In this document: positions 44,512-52,801 of the stretch, piece after piece
Position numbering within the stretch: position 1 is the first letter of the stretch
How the letters are laid out: each line of letters starts with the position of its first letter
NCBI RefSeq assembly: GCF_900188345.1
Contig: NZ_FZOD01000061.1
Coordinates: 1 to 59,213, forward strand
Length of the DNA stretch: 59,213 nt
Direction of reading: 5' to 3'
Source: Streptosporangium subroseum
GTDB taxonomy: Bacteria > Actinomycetota > Actinomycetes > Streptosporangiales > Streptosporangiaceae
Program-made: the position numbers and the translations under genes
Notes under the pieces: model-generated
The model's input: the letters and a program-made list of their open reading frames with translations, nothing else
The model's database searches: none
Told to the model about the DNA's origin: nothing

Positions 44512-46506
44512 TCAGCGCGTTCCGCGCGCCACGGTGTCCGCCCGTCTCGCCGCGGTCCTGGTGATCCGCTCGAGCATGATGCCGAGCACGACGATCGCCA
44601 CCCCGGCCGCGAGACCCTTGCCGCGCAACTGCAGCTGGGAGAAGCCGGCCACCACGTCGTAGCCGAGCGCCCCGGCCCCCACCAGGCCGCCCACGACGAC
44701 CATGGCGAGCACGTAGATGAGCCCCTGGCTCGTGGCGAGGGTCACCGCGCTGCGCGCCATCGGCAGCTGCACCTTCGAGATCACCTGCCAGGTGCTCGAC
44801 CCGGCGGCCGTCGCGGCCTCCACCGCAGCGCTGGAGACGCCCCGGATACCGTCCGCCGTGAGCTTGATCGCCACCGGCGCGGCGTAGACGACCGCCGCGA
44901 TGATGGCGGTGAACCTGGTCGCGCCGAACAGGCCCAGGATCGGCACCAGATACACGAACGGGGGCATGGTCTGCCCGGCGTCCAACACCGGCCGCAGCAC
45001 CTGGTCGACCCGGCCGCTCCGCCCCATCCAGACGCCGAAGGCCACCCCCAGGATCATCACCAGTACGGTGGCCACGAGCGTCGAGGCCAGCGTCACCATG
45101 GTGTCCTGCCACAGGCCGAGCCCGACGAGAAGGCCGAGCGACACCGCGCACATGATGACGACCCGGATGTTCGACAGGATCGCGGCGAACGCGATCACGA
45201 CGATGCCGATGAGCCACCACGGCGAGCCCGTCAGCAGGGCCTCGAACGGATTCAGCAGGCTGTAGGTGATGAGGTTCTTGAAGGCGCTGGTGTAGACGAA
45301 CAGGTTGTCCTGCGCCCACTGGCTCGCCGCGTCGGCGCCGCGGCGCACGTACGGGCCCACGTTCGCGTCACCGGCGAACTCCGCCGCCCACACGTAGACG
45401 TGGGACAGGTAGACCGCCGCCGCGGTGACCACCAGGACGGCGGCGACCTCGATACGGCGGCGGCCCGGCTTCTGCGCGCGGCCGGCCCGGTGGGCGGTCT
45501 CGACGCGCCGGCCGGCCGCCGAGGTCAACCGGTCGAGCACGATCGCCATGACGACGATCGCCAGGCCCGCGTTGAAGGCGGTGCCGACGTCCAGCGTCTC
45601 CAGGGCCTTGAGCACGCTCTTGCCCAGCCCCGGGGCGTCGATGAGGGCGGCGATGGTGACCATGCACAGCGCGGCCATGATGGTCTGGTTGATGCCGACG
45701 ACGATGGTCCGCTTGGCCAGCGGGAGCTGCACCTTCCTGAGCGACTGCCACGGGGTCGAGCCCAGTGACGTGCTGGCCTCCAGGGTCTCGGGCTGCACCT
45801 CCCGTATCCCGTGGGCGGTGATCCGGATCGCGGGCGGGACCGCGTAGATGATCGTCGCCACGGTGGCGCTCGCCGGTCCGATGAGGAAGAACAGGGTGAG
45901 CGGGGCGAGGTAGACGAACGTCGGCATCGTCTGCATGAAGTCGAGCACCGGGGTGACCAGCCGGTTGAACCGGTCGTTCACACCCGCCCAGATCCCGAGC
46001 GGGATGCCTATCAGCAGCGAGAGCGCGACGGCGGCCAGGACCAGGGCGAGGGTGTCCATGCTCTCCTCCCACAGGCCGAGCAGGCCGAAGGAGACGAAGC
46101 CCGCCAGGGTCAGCAGGGCGACCTTGCGGTTGCCGTACAGCCACGCGACGGCCGTGGCGATGGCGACCACGCCCAGCCAGCCGATGACCGGAAGCGGCCT
46201 GCCGAAGGAGGGCTGGCTGATCAGCCCCTGGACGAACGTGATGGACTCGTCGAGGAACAGGCGGATGTAGTTGATGAAGTACAGGAACAGCGGGTTGTCG
46301 TTCCTGCTGTTGTCGATGGCCTCGCTGCCCTCGTTGAGCCGCGCGTGCAGCGGCGTCAGTTCGGCGCCGCCGAGCTGGAGGGTGTCCTGGCCCCGGACGA
46401 ACAGCCAGACCAGCACCCACGCCACGATGACGGCGGCGAGCAGGTAGCGACGGGGCCAGAGCGGCCTGCGCAGACCACCGGACAGGGTGGACAGCGCGGC
46501 CATCAT
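44512..46506 (-). CDS. Tandem-fused betaine ABC transporter permease (two OpuAB/ProW-type domains)
   Basis: 664 aa, roughly double a normal ProW/OpuAB permease. Start ATG at 46506 after GGAGGAGGGGAA; it overlaps the ATPase stop in ATGA. Two complete BPD_transp_1 domains are present, at ~150-330 and ~470-650, each with the EAA-like loop (EASTSLGSTPWQSLRKVQLP and EAATAAGSSTWQVISKVQLP) and a TMPxFVYL segment. Extra helices precede each domain. One polypeptide could supply both membrane halves of the transporter. The binding-protein gene follows after 153 nt. Confidence 0.92.
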   Translation of the reverse strand: MMAALSTLSGGLRRPLWPRRYLLAAVIVAWVLVWLFVRGQDTLQLGGAELTPLHARLNEGSEAIDNSRNDNPLFLYFINYIRLFLDESITFVQGLISQPSFGRPLPVIGWLGVVAIATAVAWLYGNRKVALLTLAGFVSFGLLGLWEESMDTLALVLAAVALSLLIGIPLGIWAGVNDRFNRLVTPVLDFMQTMPTFVYLAPLTLFFLIGPASATVATIIYAVPPAIRITAHGIREVQPETLEASTSLGSTPWQSLRKVQLPLAKRTIVVGINQTIMAALCMVTIAALIDAPGLGKSVLKALETLDVGTAFNAGLAIVVMAIVLDRLTSAAGRRVETAHRAGRAQKPGRRRIEVAAVLVVTAAAVYLSHVYVWAAEFAGDANVGPYVRRGADAASQWAQDNLFVYTSAFKNLITYSLLNPFEALLTGSPWWLIGIVVIAFAAILSNIRVVIMCAVSLGLLVGLGLWQDTMVTLASTLVATVLVMILGVAFGVWMGRSGRVDQVLRPVLDAGQTMPPFVYLVPILGLFGATRFTAIIAAVVYAAPVAIKLTADGIRGVSSAAVEAATAAGSSTWQVISKVQLPMARSAVTLATSQGLIYVLAMVVVGGLVGAGALGYDVVAGFSQLQLRGKGLAAGVAIVVLGIMLERITRTAARRADTVARGTR

Positions 46507-47600
46507 TTCCCCTCCTCCGGTTTCCCCGGAGACTCGGCGATCACCGCGAGGATCTCCTCGCTGGTGACGACTCCCAGAAGCTCGCCGCCGGCGACGATCT
46601 TGACCGGGCGCGTCGCGCGCAGGACCGTGTGCACGGCGTCGCGGACGACGATGTCGGGTCCGAGTTCGGGTCCGTCCAGCGGCTCGTCGGGAAGGGGCGG
46701 GCGCATGATCCATCGGGTGGTGAGCACGTGCGAGCGGGGCACGTCGCGGACGAACTCGCGCACGTAGTCGTCGACGGGCGCCCCGACGACCTCGTCGGGC
46801 GCGCCCACCTGGACGAGCTCGCCGTCGCGCATGATGAGAATGCGATCACCGAGTTTGAGGGCCTCGCTCAGGTCGTGCGTGATGAAGACCATCGTCTTGC
46901 CGACCTCGCGGTGCAGGCGGATGACCTCGTTCTGCATGTCCCGCCGGATCAGCGGGTCGAGCGCCGAGAACGGCTCGTCGAAGAAAAGGACCTCGGGATC
47001 CACCGCGAGGGCCCTGGCCAGTCCGACGCGCTGCTGCATGCCGCCGGAGAGCTGGTCGGGGTAGGAGTCCTCGTAACCGGAGAGCCCGACGAGCTCGATC
47101 ACCTCCCGCGCCCGCTCGTACCGGGCCTCCTTCTTCGCCCCGCCGATCTCGAGCCCGTAGGAGACGTTGTCCAGAACCCGCCGGTGCGGCAGCAGCCCGA
47201 AGTGCTGGAAGACCATGGCGAACCGGCGGCGGCGCAGCTCGCGCAGGTGCTTGTCGCTCGCCTTGCGGATGTCCTCCCCGTCGAGCAGCACCTCGCCCGC
47301 CGTCGGCTCGATCAGCCGCGTCAGGCAGCGCACGAGCGTGGACTTGCCCGATCCGGACAGGCCCATGACGACAAAGACCTCCTGGGGGCGCACGGTGAAG
47401 GAGACGTCGCGGATCGCGGCGACGCATCCGGTCCTCTCCTTCAGCTCGGCTCGCGAAAGCTCCTCCAGCGGGCTTCCCACGACCTTGTCGGAACGCGGGC
47501 CGAAGACCTTCCACAGACCGCGTACGTCGAGGACGGCCCGGTCCTCGACGTACGCGTCGACGCTCGGCTGTACCTGTTTGGTCGGTGACGTCATGGTCAT
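46503..47600 (-). CDS. Glycine betaine ABC transporter ATP-binding protein with CBS domains (OpuAA/ProV type)
   Basis: 365 aa from the ATG at 47600 (GAGG five nt upstream; ATG at 47594 or GTG at 47606 possible). Walker A GLSGSGKSTLVR (~78), signature LSGGMQQRVGLARAL (~182), Walker B VLFFDEPFSALD (~205) and the C-terminal CBS pair (~260-365, DAVHTVLRATRPVKIVAGG, LLGVVTSEEILAVI). In OpuA the CBS module senses ionic strength and gates transport (established). It is translationally coupled to the fused permease and lies 81 nt downstream of betB. Confidence 0.93.
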   Translation of the reverse strand: MTMTSPTKQVQPSVDAYVEDRAVLDVRGLWKVFGPRSDKVVGSPLEELSRAELKERTGCVAAIRDVSFTVRPQEVFVVMGLSGSGKSTLVRCLTRLIEPTAGEVLLDGEDIRKASDKHLRELRRRRFAMVFQHFGLLPHRRVLDNVSYGLEIGGAKKEARYERAREVIELVGLSGYEDSYPDQLSGGMQQRVGLARALAVDPEVLFFDEPFSALDPLIRRDMQNEVIRLHREVGKTMVFITHDLSEALKLGDRILIMRDGELVQVGAPDEVVGAPVDDYVREFVRDVPRSHVLTTRWIMRPPLPDEPLDGPELGPDIVVRDAVHTVLRATRPVKIVAGGELLGVVTSEEILAVIAESPGKPEEGK

Positions 47601-47681
47601 GACCACCTCATGGTCGTCTGGGATGGGGGTCCGTTCGTGGAGATCCGTCTACGGAAGCCGTCCTGTTGGGGGACTTTCCCC

Positions 47682-49139
47682 TCAGCCGCGGAACCACCGC
47701 TGCGGCTGAGGGCGGACGTTCTGCCACACGTGCTTGATCTCGCGGTATTCGCCCAGGCCGGTCGGCCCCAGCTCACGACCGACACCTGACTGCTTGAACC
47801 CGCCCCACTCCGCCTGCGGGACGTAGGGGTGGTAGTCGTTGATCCAGACCGTACCGTGCCGGAGGCGCTTGGCCACCCGCTGCGCCTTGCCCGCGTCCTG
47901 CGTCCACACCGCTCCGGCCAGGCCGTAGTCGGTGTCGTTGCCGAGGCGGACCGCCTCGTCCTCGCCGATGAAACGCTCGACGGTGAGGACGGGACCGAAG
48001 GACTCCTCGCGGACCACCCGCATGTCCCGGTGGCACTCGTCCAGCACGGTTGGCGGGTAGAAGTGGCCCTTCCCGGGGAGCCGCTGCCTGCCGCAGCGCA
48101 GCACCGCCCCCTCGGCGACTCCGGCCGCGACGTAGTCCTCCACCTTGGCCAGATGAGCGGCCGAGATGAGCGGACCGGTCTCCGCCTCCAGGTCGAAGGG
48201 TCCGCCGAGCCTGATGCGGCCGGCCCGGCGCACCACCTCGTCGACGAAGGCGTCGTGCAGGGAGTCCTCCACCAGCAGGCGGGCGCCGGCGGAACAGACC
48301 TGGCCGGAGTGGAGGAAGACCGCGGTCAGCGCGAAGTCGACGGCGGTCTCGAAGTCGGCGTCGGCGAAGACGATGTTGGGGTTCTTGCCGCCGAGTTCCA
48401 GGGCGACCTTCTTCACGGTCTTCGCCGCCGACGCCATGATGAGCCGGCCCGTCGCCAGGCCGCCGGTGAACGACACCATGTCCACGCCGGGGTGCTCGGC
48501 CAGGGGCGCACCGACCTCGGCGCCCGCGCCCAGTACGAGGTTGGCGACGCCCGGGGGCAGGCCGGCCTCCTCCAGCAGGCGCATGAGCATGATCGCGGTG
48601 GACGGCGTGAGCTCGCTGGGCTTGAGGACGAAGGTGTTTCCGGCGACCAGCGCGGGAGCGATCTTCCAGGAGGTCTGCAGCAGCGGGTAGTTCCACGGCG
48701 TGATGAGGCCGCACACGCCGACCGGCTCGTAGACCACCCGGCTGATGGCGTCGTCCCGGCCGGTGTCGACCACGCGGCCGGCCTCGGTCCCGGCGATGCC
48801 GCCGAAGTAGCGCAGGGACGCCACCACGTCGTCGACGTCGTACTCGCTCTCGACGAGCCGCTTTCCGGTGTCGAGCGACTCGGCCCGGGCGAAGTCCTTC
48901 TTGTCGCGCTCGAGCAGGTCCGCCACTCGCAGGAGCAGGGCCCCGCGCTCGCGCTCCGGGGTCGTCGGCCAGGGGCCCTCGTCGAACGCCTTGCGCGCCT
49001 CGGAGATCGCGATCTCCGTGTCGGCCCTGGTGGCCTCGGCCACCGTGGCCACCAAGCTGCCGTCGGCGGGGGAACGGATCTCCCTGCGCCCGCCCGCGAC
49101 AGGATCCCTCCAGCTGCCACCCAGATAGAGATCTGTCAC
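47682..49139 (-). CDS. betB: Betaine aldehyde dehydrogenase
   Basis: 485 aa from a GTG with AAGGACGG upstream. It is an NAD(P)+-dependent aldehyde dehydrogenase: LITPWNYPLLQTSWKIAPAL, FTGGLATGRLI, the catalytic Glu in ALELGGKNPNIVF and the catalytic Cys at residue 282 in SGQVCSAGARLLVE. The Trp/Tyr-rich regions fit small quaternary aldehydes. Together with betA it converts choline to glycine betaine. An operator-like palindrome (49176-49188) precedes it. It is the first gene of the betB-ABC transporter unit. Confidence 0.9.
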   Translation of the reverse strand: MTDLYLGGSWRDPVAGGRREIRSPADGSLVATVAEATRADTEIAISEARKAFDEGPWPTTPERERGALLLRVADLLERDKKDFARAESLDTGKRLVESEYDVDDVVASLRYFGGIAGTEAGRVVDTGRDDAISRVVYEPVGVCGLITPWNYPLLQTSWKIAPALVAGNTFVLKPSELTPSTAIMLMRLLEEAGLPPGVANLVLGAGAEVGAPLAEHPGVDMVSFTGGLATGRLIMASAAKTVKKVALELGGKNPNIVFADADFETAVDFALTAVFLHSGQVCSAGARLLVEDSLHDAFVDEVVRRAGRIRLGGPFDLEAETGPLISAAHLAKVEDYVAAGVAEGAVLRCGRQRLPGKGHFYPPTVLDECHRDMRVVREESFGPVLTVERFIGEDEAVRLGNDTDYGLAGAVWTQDAGKAQRVAKRLRHGTVWINDYHPYVPQAEWGGFKQSGVGRELGPTGLGEYREIKHVWQNVRPQPQRWFRG

Positions 49140-49175
49140 GAACGAGCCGTCCTTCCGAGTTACCGCATGATCCGT

Positions 49176-49188
49176 TGCGTATCACGCA
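49176..49188. promoter_or_regulatory. Candidate betaine-regulon operator (site B)
   Basis: TGCG-tatca-CGCA, or TGCG-tgata-CGCA-AC on the minus strand, 37-49 nt upstream of the betB start. The inner TGCGT/ACGCA arms match perfectly. Confidence 0.65.
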
Positions 49189-49227
49189 CTGGAATGCTTA
49201 ACGAGGAACAGAATCGACCCTTTGTGT

Positions 49228-50031
49228 TCATGCAGTCAAGGGTCTGCCGTTTTCATTACCGTGCCAGCCGAGCCGTGAGGAAATTCGCTCCGCCGCCGCC
49301 ATCACCTGCCCTGCCACCTCGGGAAGTCGTTCGGCGGGAAGCCGGAAGGTCGGGCCCGACACGCTCATCGAGGCGACGACGACACCCTCGACGTTGAAGA
49401 CGGGCGCCGCCACCGCGGTGAGGCCGATCTCCAGCTCGTCGACGGCGATCGCGTAGCCACGCGCCCTGACGCCGTCGAGCTCCTCCCCCAGCCGCCGGAC
49501 GTCGGTGACGGTCCGCTCCGTGAACGACCGCAACGGCCCGGCGGCCAGCTCCTTCAGACGTCCGGCGGGGGCGTGGGCCAGCAGCACCTTGCCGTTGGAG
49601 GTGGCGTGCAGCGCCACGCGCCGGCCCGCCCAGTTGTAGGCCTGGAGGGCCGAGGGGCCCGCCATCTGATCGACGTAAAGCGCCTCGTCGCGGTCGAGGA
49701 TGGCGACGTTGACGGTCTCGCCGACCGCCGCCGCGAGCCTCTCCCCGATGGCACGGCTCTCCTGGACCACGTCAAGCCTGGCGGTCGTGGCACCCGCGAG
49801 CCGGATGACGCCCACACCCAGCCGATACTTTCCCCGGTCGGCGGTCTGCTCGACCAGATCGTGCATCTCCAACGTCATGACCAGCCGGAACGCCGTGGAC
49901 CGATGAACCCCCAGCTCCGCGGCGAGCTCGCTGACCCCCAGGTCTCCGTGCCGGGCGAGCAACGCGAGGACGGACAGCGCCCGGTCGACGGACTGCACCG
50001 CGGCGCCGTCCTTTTCCAACTCGTTGCTCAT
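49228..50031 (-). CDS. IclR-family regulator (first of two in the betaine island)
   Basis: 267 aa. An N-terminal winged HTH (SELAAELGVHRSTAFRLV) is joined to the IclR effector domain (ALYVDQMAGPSALQAYNWAGRRVALHATS quoted in parts: YVDQMAGPSALQAYNW, HATSNGKVLLA; later EIGLTAVAAPVFN). It shares the STAFRL recognition-helix sequence with the second IclR gene 1.8 kb away. It lies between betA and betB, both leftward. A WGCG-N5-CGCA palindrome sits only 13-25 nt upstream of its start codon, so autoregulation is likely. No Shine-Dalgarno is visible, so the transcript may be short-leadered. Confidence 0.92.
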   Translation of the reverse strand: MSNELEKDGAAVQSVDRALSVLALLARHGDLGVSELAAELGVHRSTAFRLVMTLEMHDLVEQTADRGKYRLGVGVIRLAGATTARLDVVQESRAIGERLAAAVGETVNVAILDRDEALYVDQMAGPSALQAYNWAGRRVALHATSNGKVLLAHAPAGRLKELAAGPLRSFTERTVTDVRRLGEELDGVRARGYAIAVDELEIGLTAVAAPVFNVEGVVVASMSVSGPTFRLPAERLPEVAGQVMAAAERISSRLGWHGNENGRPLTA

Positions 50032-50043
50032 GGCACAACTTTA

Positions 50044-50056
50044 AGCGGGCTACGCA
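50044..50056. promoter_or_regulatory. Candidate betaine-regulon operator (site E)
   Basis: AGCG-ggcta-CGCA, 13-25 nt upstream of the iclR start at 50031. At this distance a bound protein would cover the transcription start. Confidence 0.55.
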
Positions 50057-50086
50057 CCGCTCCTTGACCCCTACCTTGCCAAACGG

Positions 50087-51727
50087 TCACCGGCTCGGAC
50101 TGTTGCGGTGCCGGTAGAAGTCGACGTGCTCGGCCGCGAGCGGGGTGTTGCCCAGGATCAGGTCGGCGGACTTCTCCGCCACCATCATGACCGGCGCGTA
50201 GATGTTGCCGTTGGTCACGTACGGCATGACCGAGGCGTCCACGACGCGGATCCCTTCGAGGCCGTGGATCCTCATGGACAGCGGATCGACGACGGCCATG
50301 TCGTCGACACCCATCCTGGCCGTGCACGAGGGATGCAGCGCGGTCTCGCCGTCCTTGGCGACCCAGTCCAGGATCTCCTCGTCCGTCCGGACCTCCGGTC
50401 CCGGCGACAGCTCCCCCTCGTTGAACTCGTCCATGGCCTTCTGGGTCAGGATGTCGCGAGCGACCCGGACGGCCTCCACCCACTCCCTGCGGTCCTGCTC
50501 GGTGGACAGGTAGTTGAACCGCAGCGCCGGGTGGACGCGGGGATCCGTGCTCTTGATCTTCACCGAGCCCCGCGCGTCGGAGTACATCGGCCCGATGTGC
50601 ACCTGGTAGCCGTGCCCGCCCGCGGGCGCGGAGCCGTCGTAGCGCACGGCGATGGGCAGGAAGTGGAACATCAGGTTCGGGTAGTCGACGTCGTCGTTGC
50701 TCCGGGCGAAGCCGCCGGCCTCGAAGTGGTTGGTCGCTCCGGGCCCGGAGCGCGTGAACAGCCACTGCGCGCCGATCCACGGCCGGTTGCGCCACTTCAT
50801 CGCGGGCTGCAGCGACACCGGCTGCTTGCAGCCATACTGGATGTAGACCTCGAGATGGTCTTGCAGGTTCTCCCCGACTCCCGGCAGGTCGTGCACGACG
50901 TCGACGCCGAGAGCGCCCAGCTCCGCGGCGTTGCCCACCCCGGAGAGCTGGAGCAGCTGCGGCGAGTTGATCGAGCCGCCGCAGAGGATGACCTCGCCCG
51001 CGCGGACCGTCTGGCCGTTGTACTCCACGCCGACGGCGCGTTTTCCCTCGAAGAGGATTTTCGTGACGAACGCCCGCGTCTTGATATCGAGGTTGGGACG
51101 CTTCTTCACGGGGTGCAGATAGGCCCGGGCGGCGGACAGCCGGCGTCCCCGGCGAATGTTGCGGTCGAAACGGGCGAAACCCTCCTGGCGATATCCGTTG
51201 ACGTCATCGGTCAGCGGATATCCGGCCTGCTGCACCGCCTCGAAGAAGGCCGCGAACAGCGGATTGCGCACGGGCCCGCGTTCGAGCGTGAGAGGTCCGT
51301 CGTGCCCCCGCATGGGATCGTCGGGATCCGCGGCGAGGCAGTTCTCCATCCGCTTGAAGTACGGCAGGCAGTGGGCGAAGTCCCAGGTCTCCATGCCGGG
51401 ATCGGCGCCCCAGCGCTCGTAGTCCATGGGGTTGCCCCGCTGGAAGATCATCCCGTTGATGCTGCTGGAACCGCCCAGCACCTTTCCCCGGGCGTGGTAG
51501 ATCCGGCGGCCGTTCATGTACGGCTCGGGCTCGGATTCGTACTTCCAGTCGTAGAAGCGGCTGCCGATGGGGAAGGGCAGCGCGGCCGGCATGTGAATGA
51601 AGACGTCCCACGGATAATCCGGGCGACCGGCCTCCAGCACCAGCACTCGGTTGGAGGGGTCGGCGGACAGCCGGTTCGCGAGGGCGCTTCCAGCAGATCC
51701 GCCCCCAACGATGACGAAGTCGTACAT
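50087..51727 (-). CDS. betA: Choline dehydrogenase (GMC oxidoreductase)
   Basis: 546 aa from the ATG at 51727 with GAGG upstream; the longer frame adds 19 atypical residues. FAD-binding FVIVGGGSAGSALANRL near the N-terminus, GMC signature 1 region GKVLGGSSSINGMIFQRG (~residue 80) and signature 2 region CGGSINSPQLLQLSGVG (~255). The C-terminal active-site part has ALHPSCTARMG and YVTNGNIYAPVMMVAEKSADL. It oxidises choline to betaine aldehyde at the membrane. The divergent second iclR and operator sites D lie upstream; the first iclR follows 55 nt downstream. Confidence 0.92.
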   Translation of the reverse strand: MYDFVIVGGGSAGSALANRLSADPSNRVLVLEAGRPDYPWDVFIHMPAALPFPIGSRFYDWKYESEPEPYMNGRRIYHARGKVLGGSSSINGMIFQRGNPMDYERWGADPGMETWDFAHCLPYFKRMENCLAADPDDPMRGHDGPLTLERGPVRNPLFAAFFEAVQQAGYPLTDDVNGYRQEGFARFDRNIRRGRRLSAARAYLHPVKKRPNLDIKTRAFVTKILFEGKRAVGVEYNGQTVRAGEVILCGGSINSPQLLQLSGVGNAAELGALGVDVVHDLPGVGENLQDHLEVYIQYGCKQPVSLQPAMKWRNRPWIGAQWLFTRSGPGATNHFEAGGFARSNDDVDYPNLMFHFLPIAVRYDGSAPAGGHGYQVHIGPMYSDARGSVKIKSTDPRVHPALRFNYLSTEQDRREWVEAVRVARDILTQKAMDEFNEGELSPGPEVRTDEEILDWVAKDGETALHPSCTARMGVDDMAVVDPLSMRIHGLEGIRVVDASVMPYVTNGNIYAPVMMVAEKSADLILGNTPLAAEHVDFYRHRNSPSR

Positions 51728-51770
51728 GTATGCCTCGTCTCGCTCAAGCAAGATTAATGCCGCTAATCGT

Positions 51771-51802
51771 AGCGAATAGCGCAATCTGTTGTGCTATTCG
51801 CA
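51771..51802. promoter_or_regulatory. Double operator between betA and the second iclR (sites D1, D2)
   Basis: D1 AGCG-aatag-CGCA (51771-51783) and D2 TGTG-ctatt-CGCA-AC (51790-51802; one mismatch). Together they form the inverted repeat GCGAATAGC (51772-51780) / GCTATTCGC (51793-51801). D1 is 44-56 nt upstream of betA and the pair is about 60-90 nt upstream of the rightward iclR start. Confidence 0.68.
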
Positions 51803-51847
51803 ACCAAGATTGTTGCCCCTCCATGGACGCATGTTCCTCACAGCGCT

Positions 51848-51853
51848 TACAGT
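51848..51853 (+). promoter_or_regulatory. -10 element for a leaderless iclR transcript
   Basis: TACAGT ends six nt before the ATG at 51860 and no Shine-Dalgarno precedes that ATG. This is the spacing seen in leaderless actinomycete genes, with the A of ATG as first transcribed base. Confidence 0.5.
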
Positions 51854-51859
51854 CCCGCT

Positions 51860-52651
51860 ATGGGCAACGATTCCACCGGTGGTCGCACCGACAGCAACGG
51901 GGGGGTCCAGTCCGTCGACCGGGCCATCAGCATTCTGGAAATCCTTTCCCAGCGCCGTGAGGCAGGAGTGAGCGAGATCGCCCTGGAGATCGCGGTCCAC
52001 AAGTCGACCGCCTTCCGGCTGCTCGGGGCACTGGAGTCCCGGGGGCTGGTCGAGCAGGCCGAGGACCGCGGGAAATATCGGCTCAGCTTCGGGATCGTCC
52101 GTCTCGCGGGCGGCGTGGCCGCCCGGATGGACCTCACCCAGCAGGGCCGTCCCGTCTGCCGTCGTCTCGCCGAGGAGATCGGCGAGACGGTGAACCTCGC
52201 CGTCCTGCGATCCCACTACGCGGTGAACCTCGACCAGGTGCGCGGACCCGCGGCGGTCACCACGCAGAACTGGGTCGGGCAGCTCACCCCCCTGCACGCC
52301 ACGTCGAGCGGGAAGATCCTGCTGGCCCATCTCGACGACCGGTACCGGGTGCAGCTGCTCGACGCCGCGGGCTTCGAGAAATACACCCCGAACACGATCA
52401 CCTCGCTCCCCGTCCTTGAGAAGCAGCTCGACGAGGCTCGCGGCAAGGGCTACGCGGTCACCGTCGAGGAGTTCGAGATCGGGCTGAACGCCGTCGCGGC
52501 GCCCATCCGCTCCTACGAGGGAGAGGTCGTCGCCGCGGTCAGCGCCTCGGGTCCCGCCTACCGCTTCAGCGAGGAGCGGATGCACGAGTTCGCCCCTGCC
52601 CTGATCGCGGGGGCCGAGGACATCAGCCACCGCCTGGGCTACGTCGGCTGA
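51860..52651 (+). CDS. IclR-family regulator (second, divergent from betA)
   Basis: 263 aa. HTH SEIALEIAVHKSTAFRLLGALE (in parts: SEIALEIAVHKSTAFRLL), then the effector domain with RGPAAVTTQNWVGQLTPLHA, HATSSGKILLAHL and EIGLNAVAAPI. The start ATG at 51860 has no ribosome binding site and is probably leaderless. It is a close paralogue of the first IclR; both carry a Trp (QNW/AYNW) at the place where the ligand pocket is expected. Convergent with the Rieske oxygenase gene. It probably senses choline, betaine or a demethylation product and controls betA and the oxygenase unit (inference). Confidence 0.92.
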   Translation: MGNDSTGGRTDSNGGVQSVDRAISILEILSQRREAGVSEIALEIAVHKSTAFRLLGALESRGLVEQAEDRGKYRLSFGIVRLAGGVAARMDLTQQGRPVCRRLAEEIGETVNLAVLRSHYAVNLDQVRGPAAVTTQNWVGQLTPLHATSSGKILLAHLDDRYRVQLLDAAGFEKYTPNTITSLPVLEKQLDEARGKGYAVTVEEFEIGLNAVAAPIRSYEGEVVAAVSASGPAYRFSEERMHEFAPALIAGAEDISHRLGYVG

Positions 52652-52680
52652 GCCGGCCAACGACGCCCTCGGTGACGTCC

Positions 52681-52777
52681 CCGCGCCTCGCTCCGGTCGA
52701 GAGGCATCATCTTCTCCGCGCCTTCCTCCGGTCGCGGGACCTTTCCGGCGTCCCCGCGCTTCCTCCGGTCGCGGGAC
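52681..52777. repeat. Three ~24-bp direct repeats between convergent genes
   Basis: Copies begin at 52681, 52716 and 52754 and share CCGCGCYTCGCTCCGGTCG (first) or CCGCGCCTTCCTCCGGTCG / CCGCGCTTCCTCCGGTCG followed by CGGGAC. No hairpin terminator was seen in this gap. Confidence 0.65.
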
Positions 52778-52801
52778 GTCGCCCTCCCGATCACACGGAC
52801 G

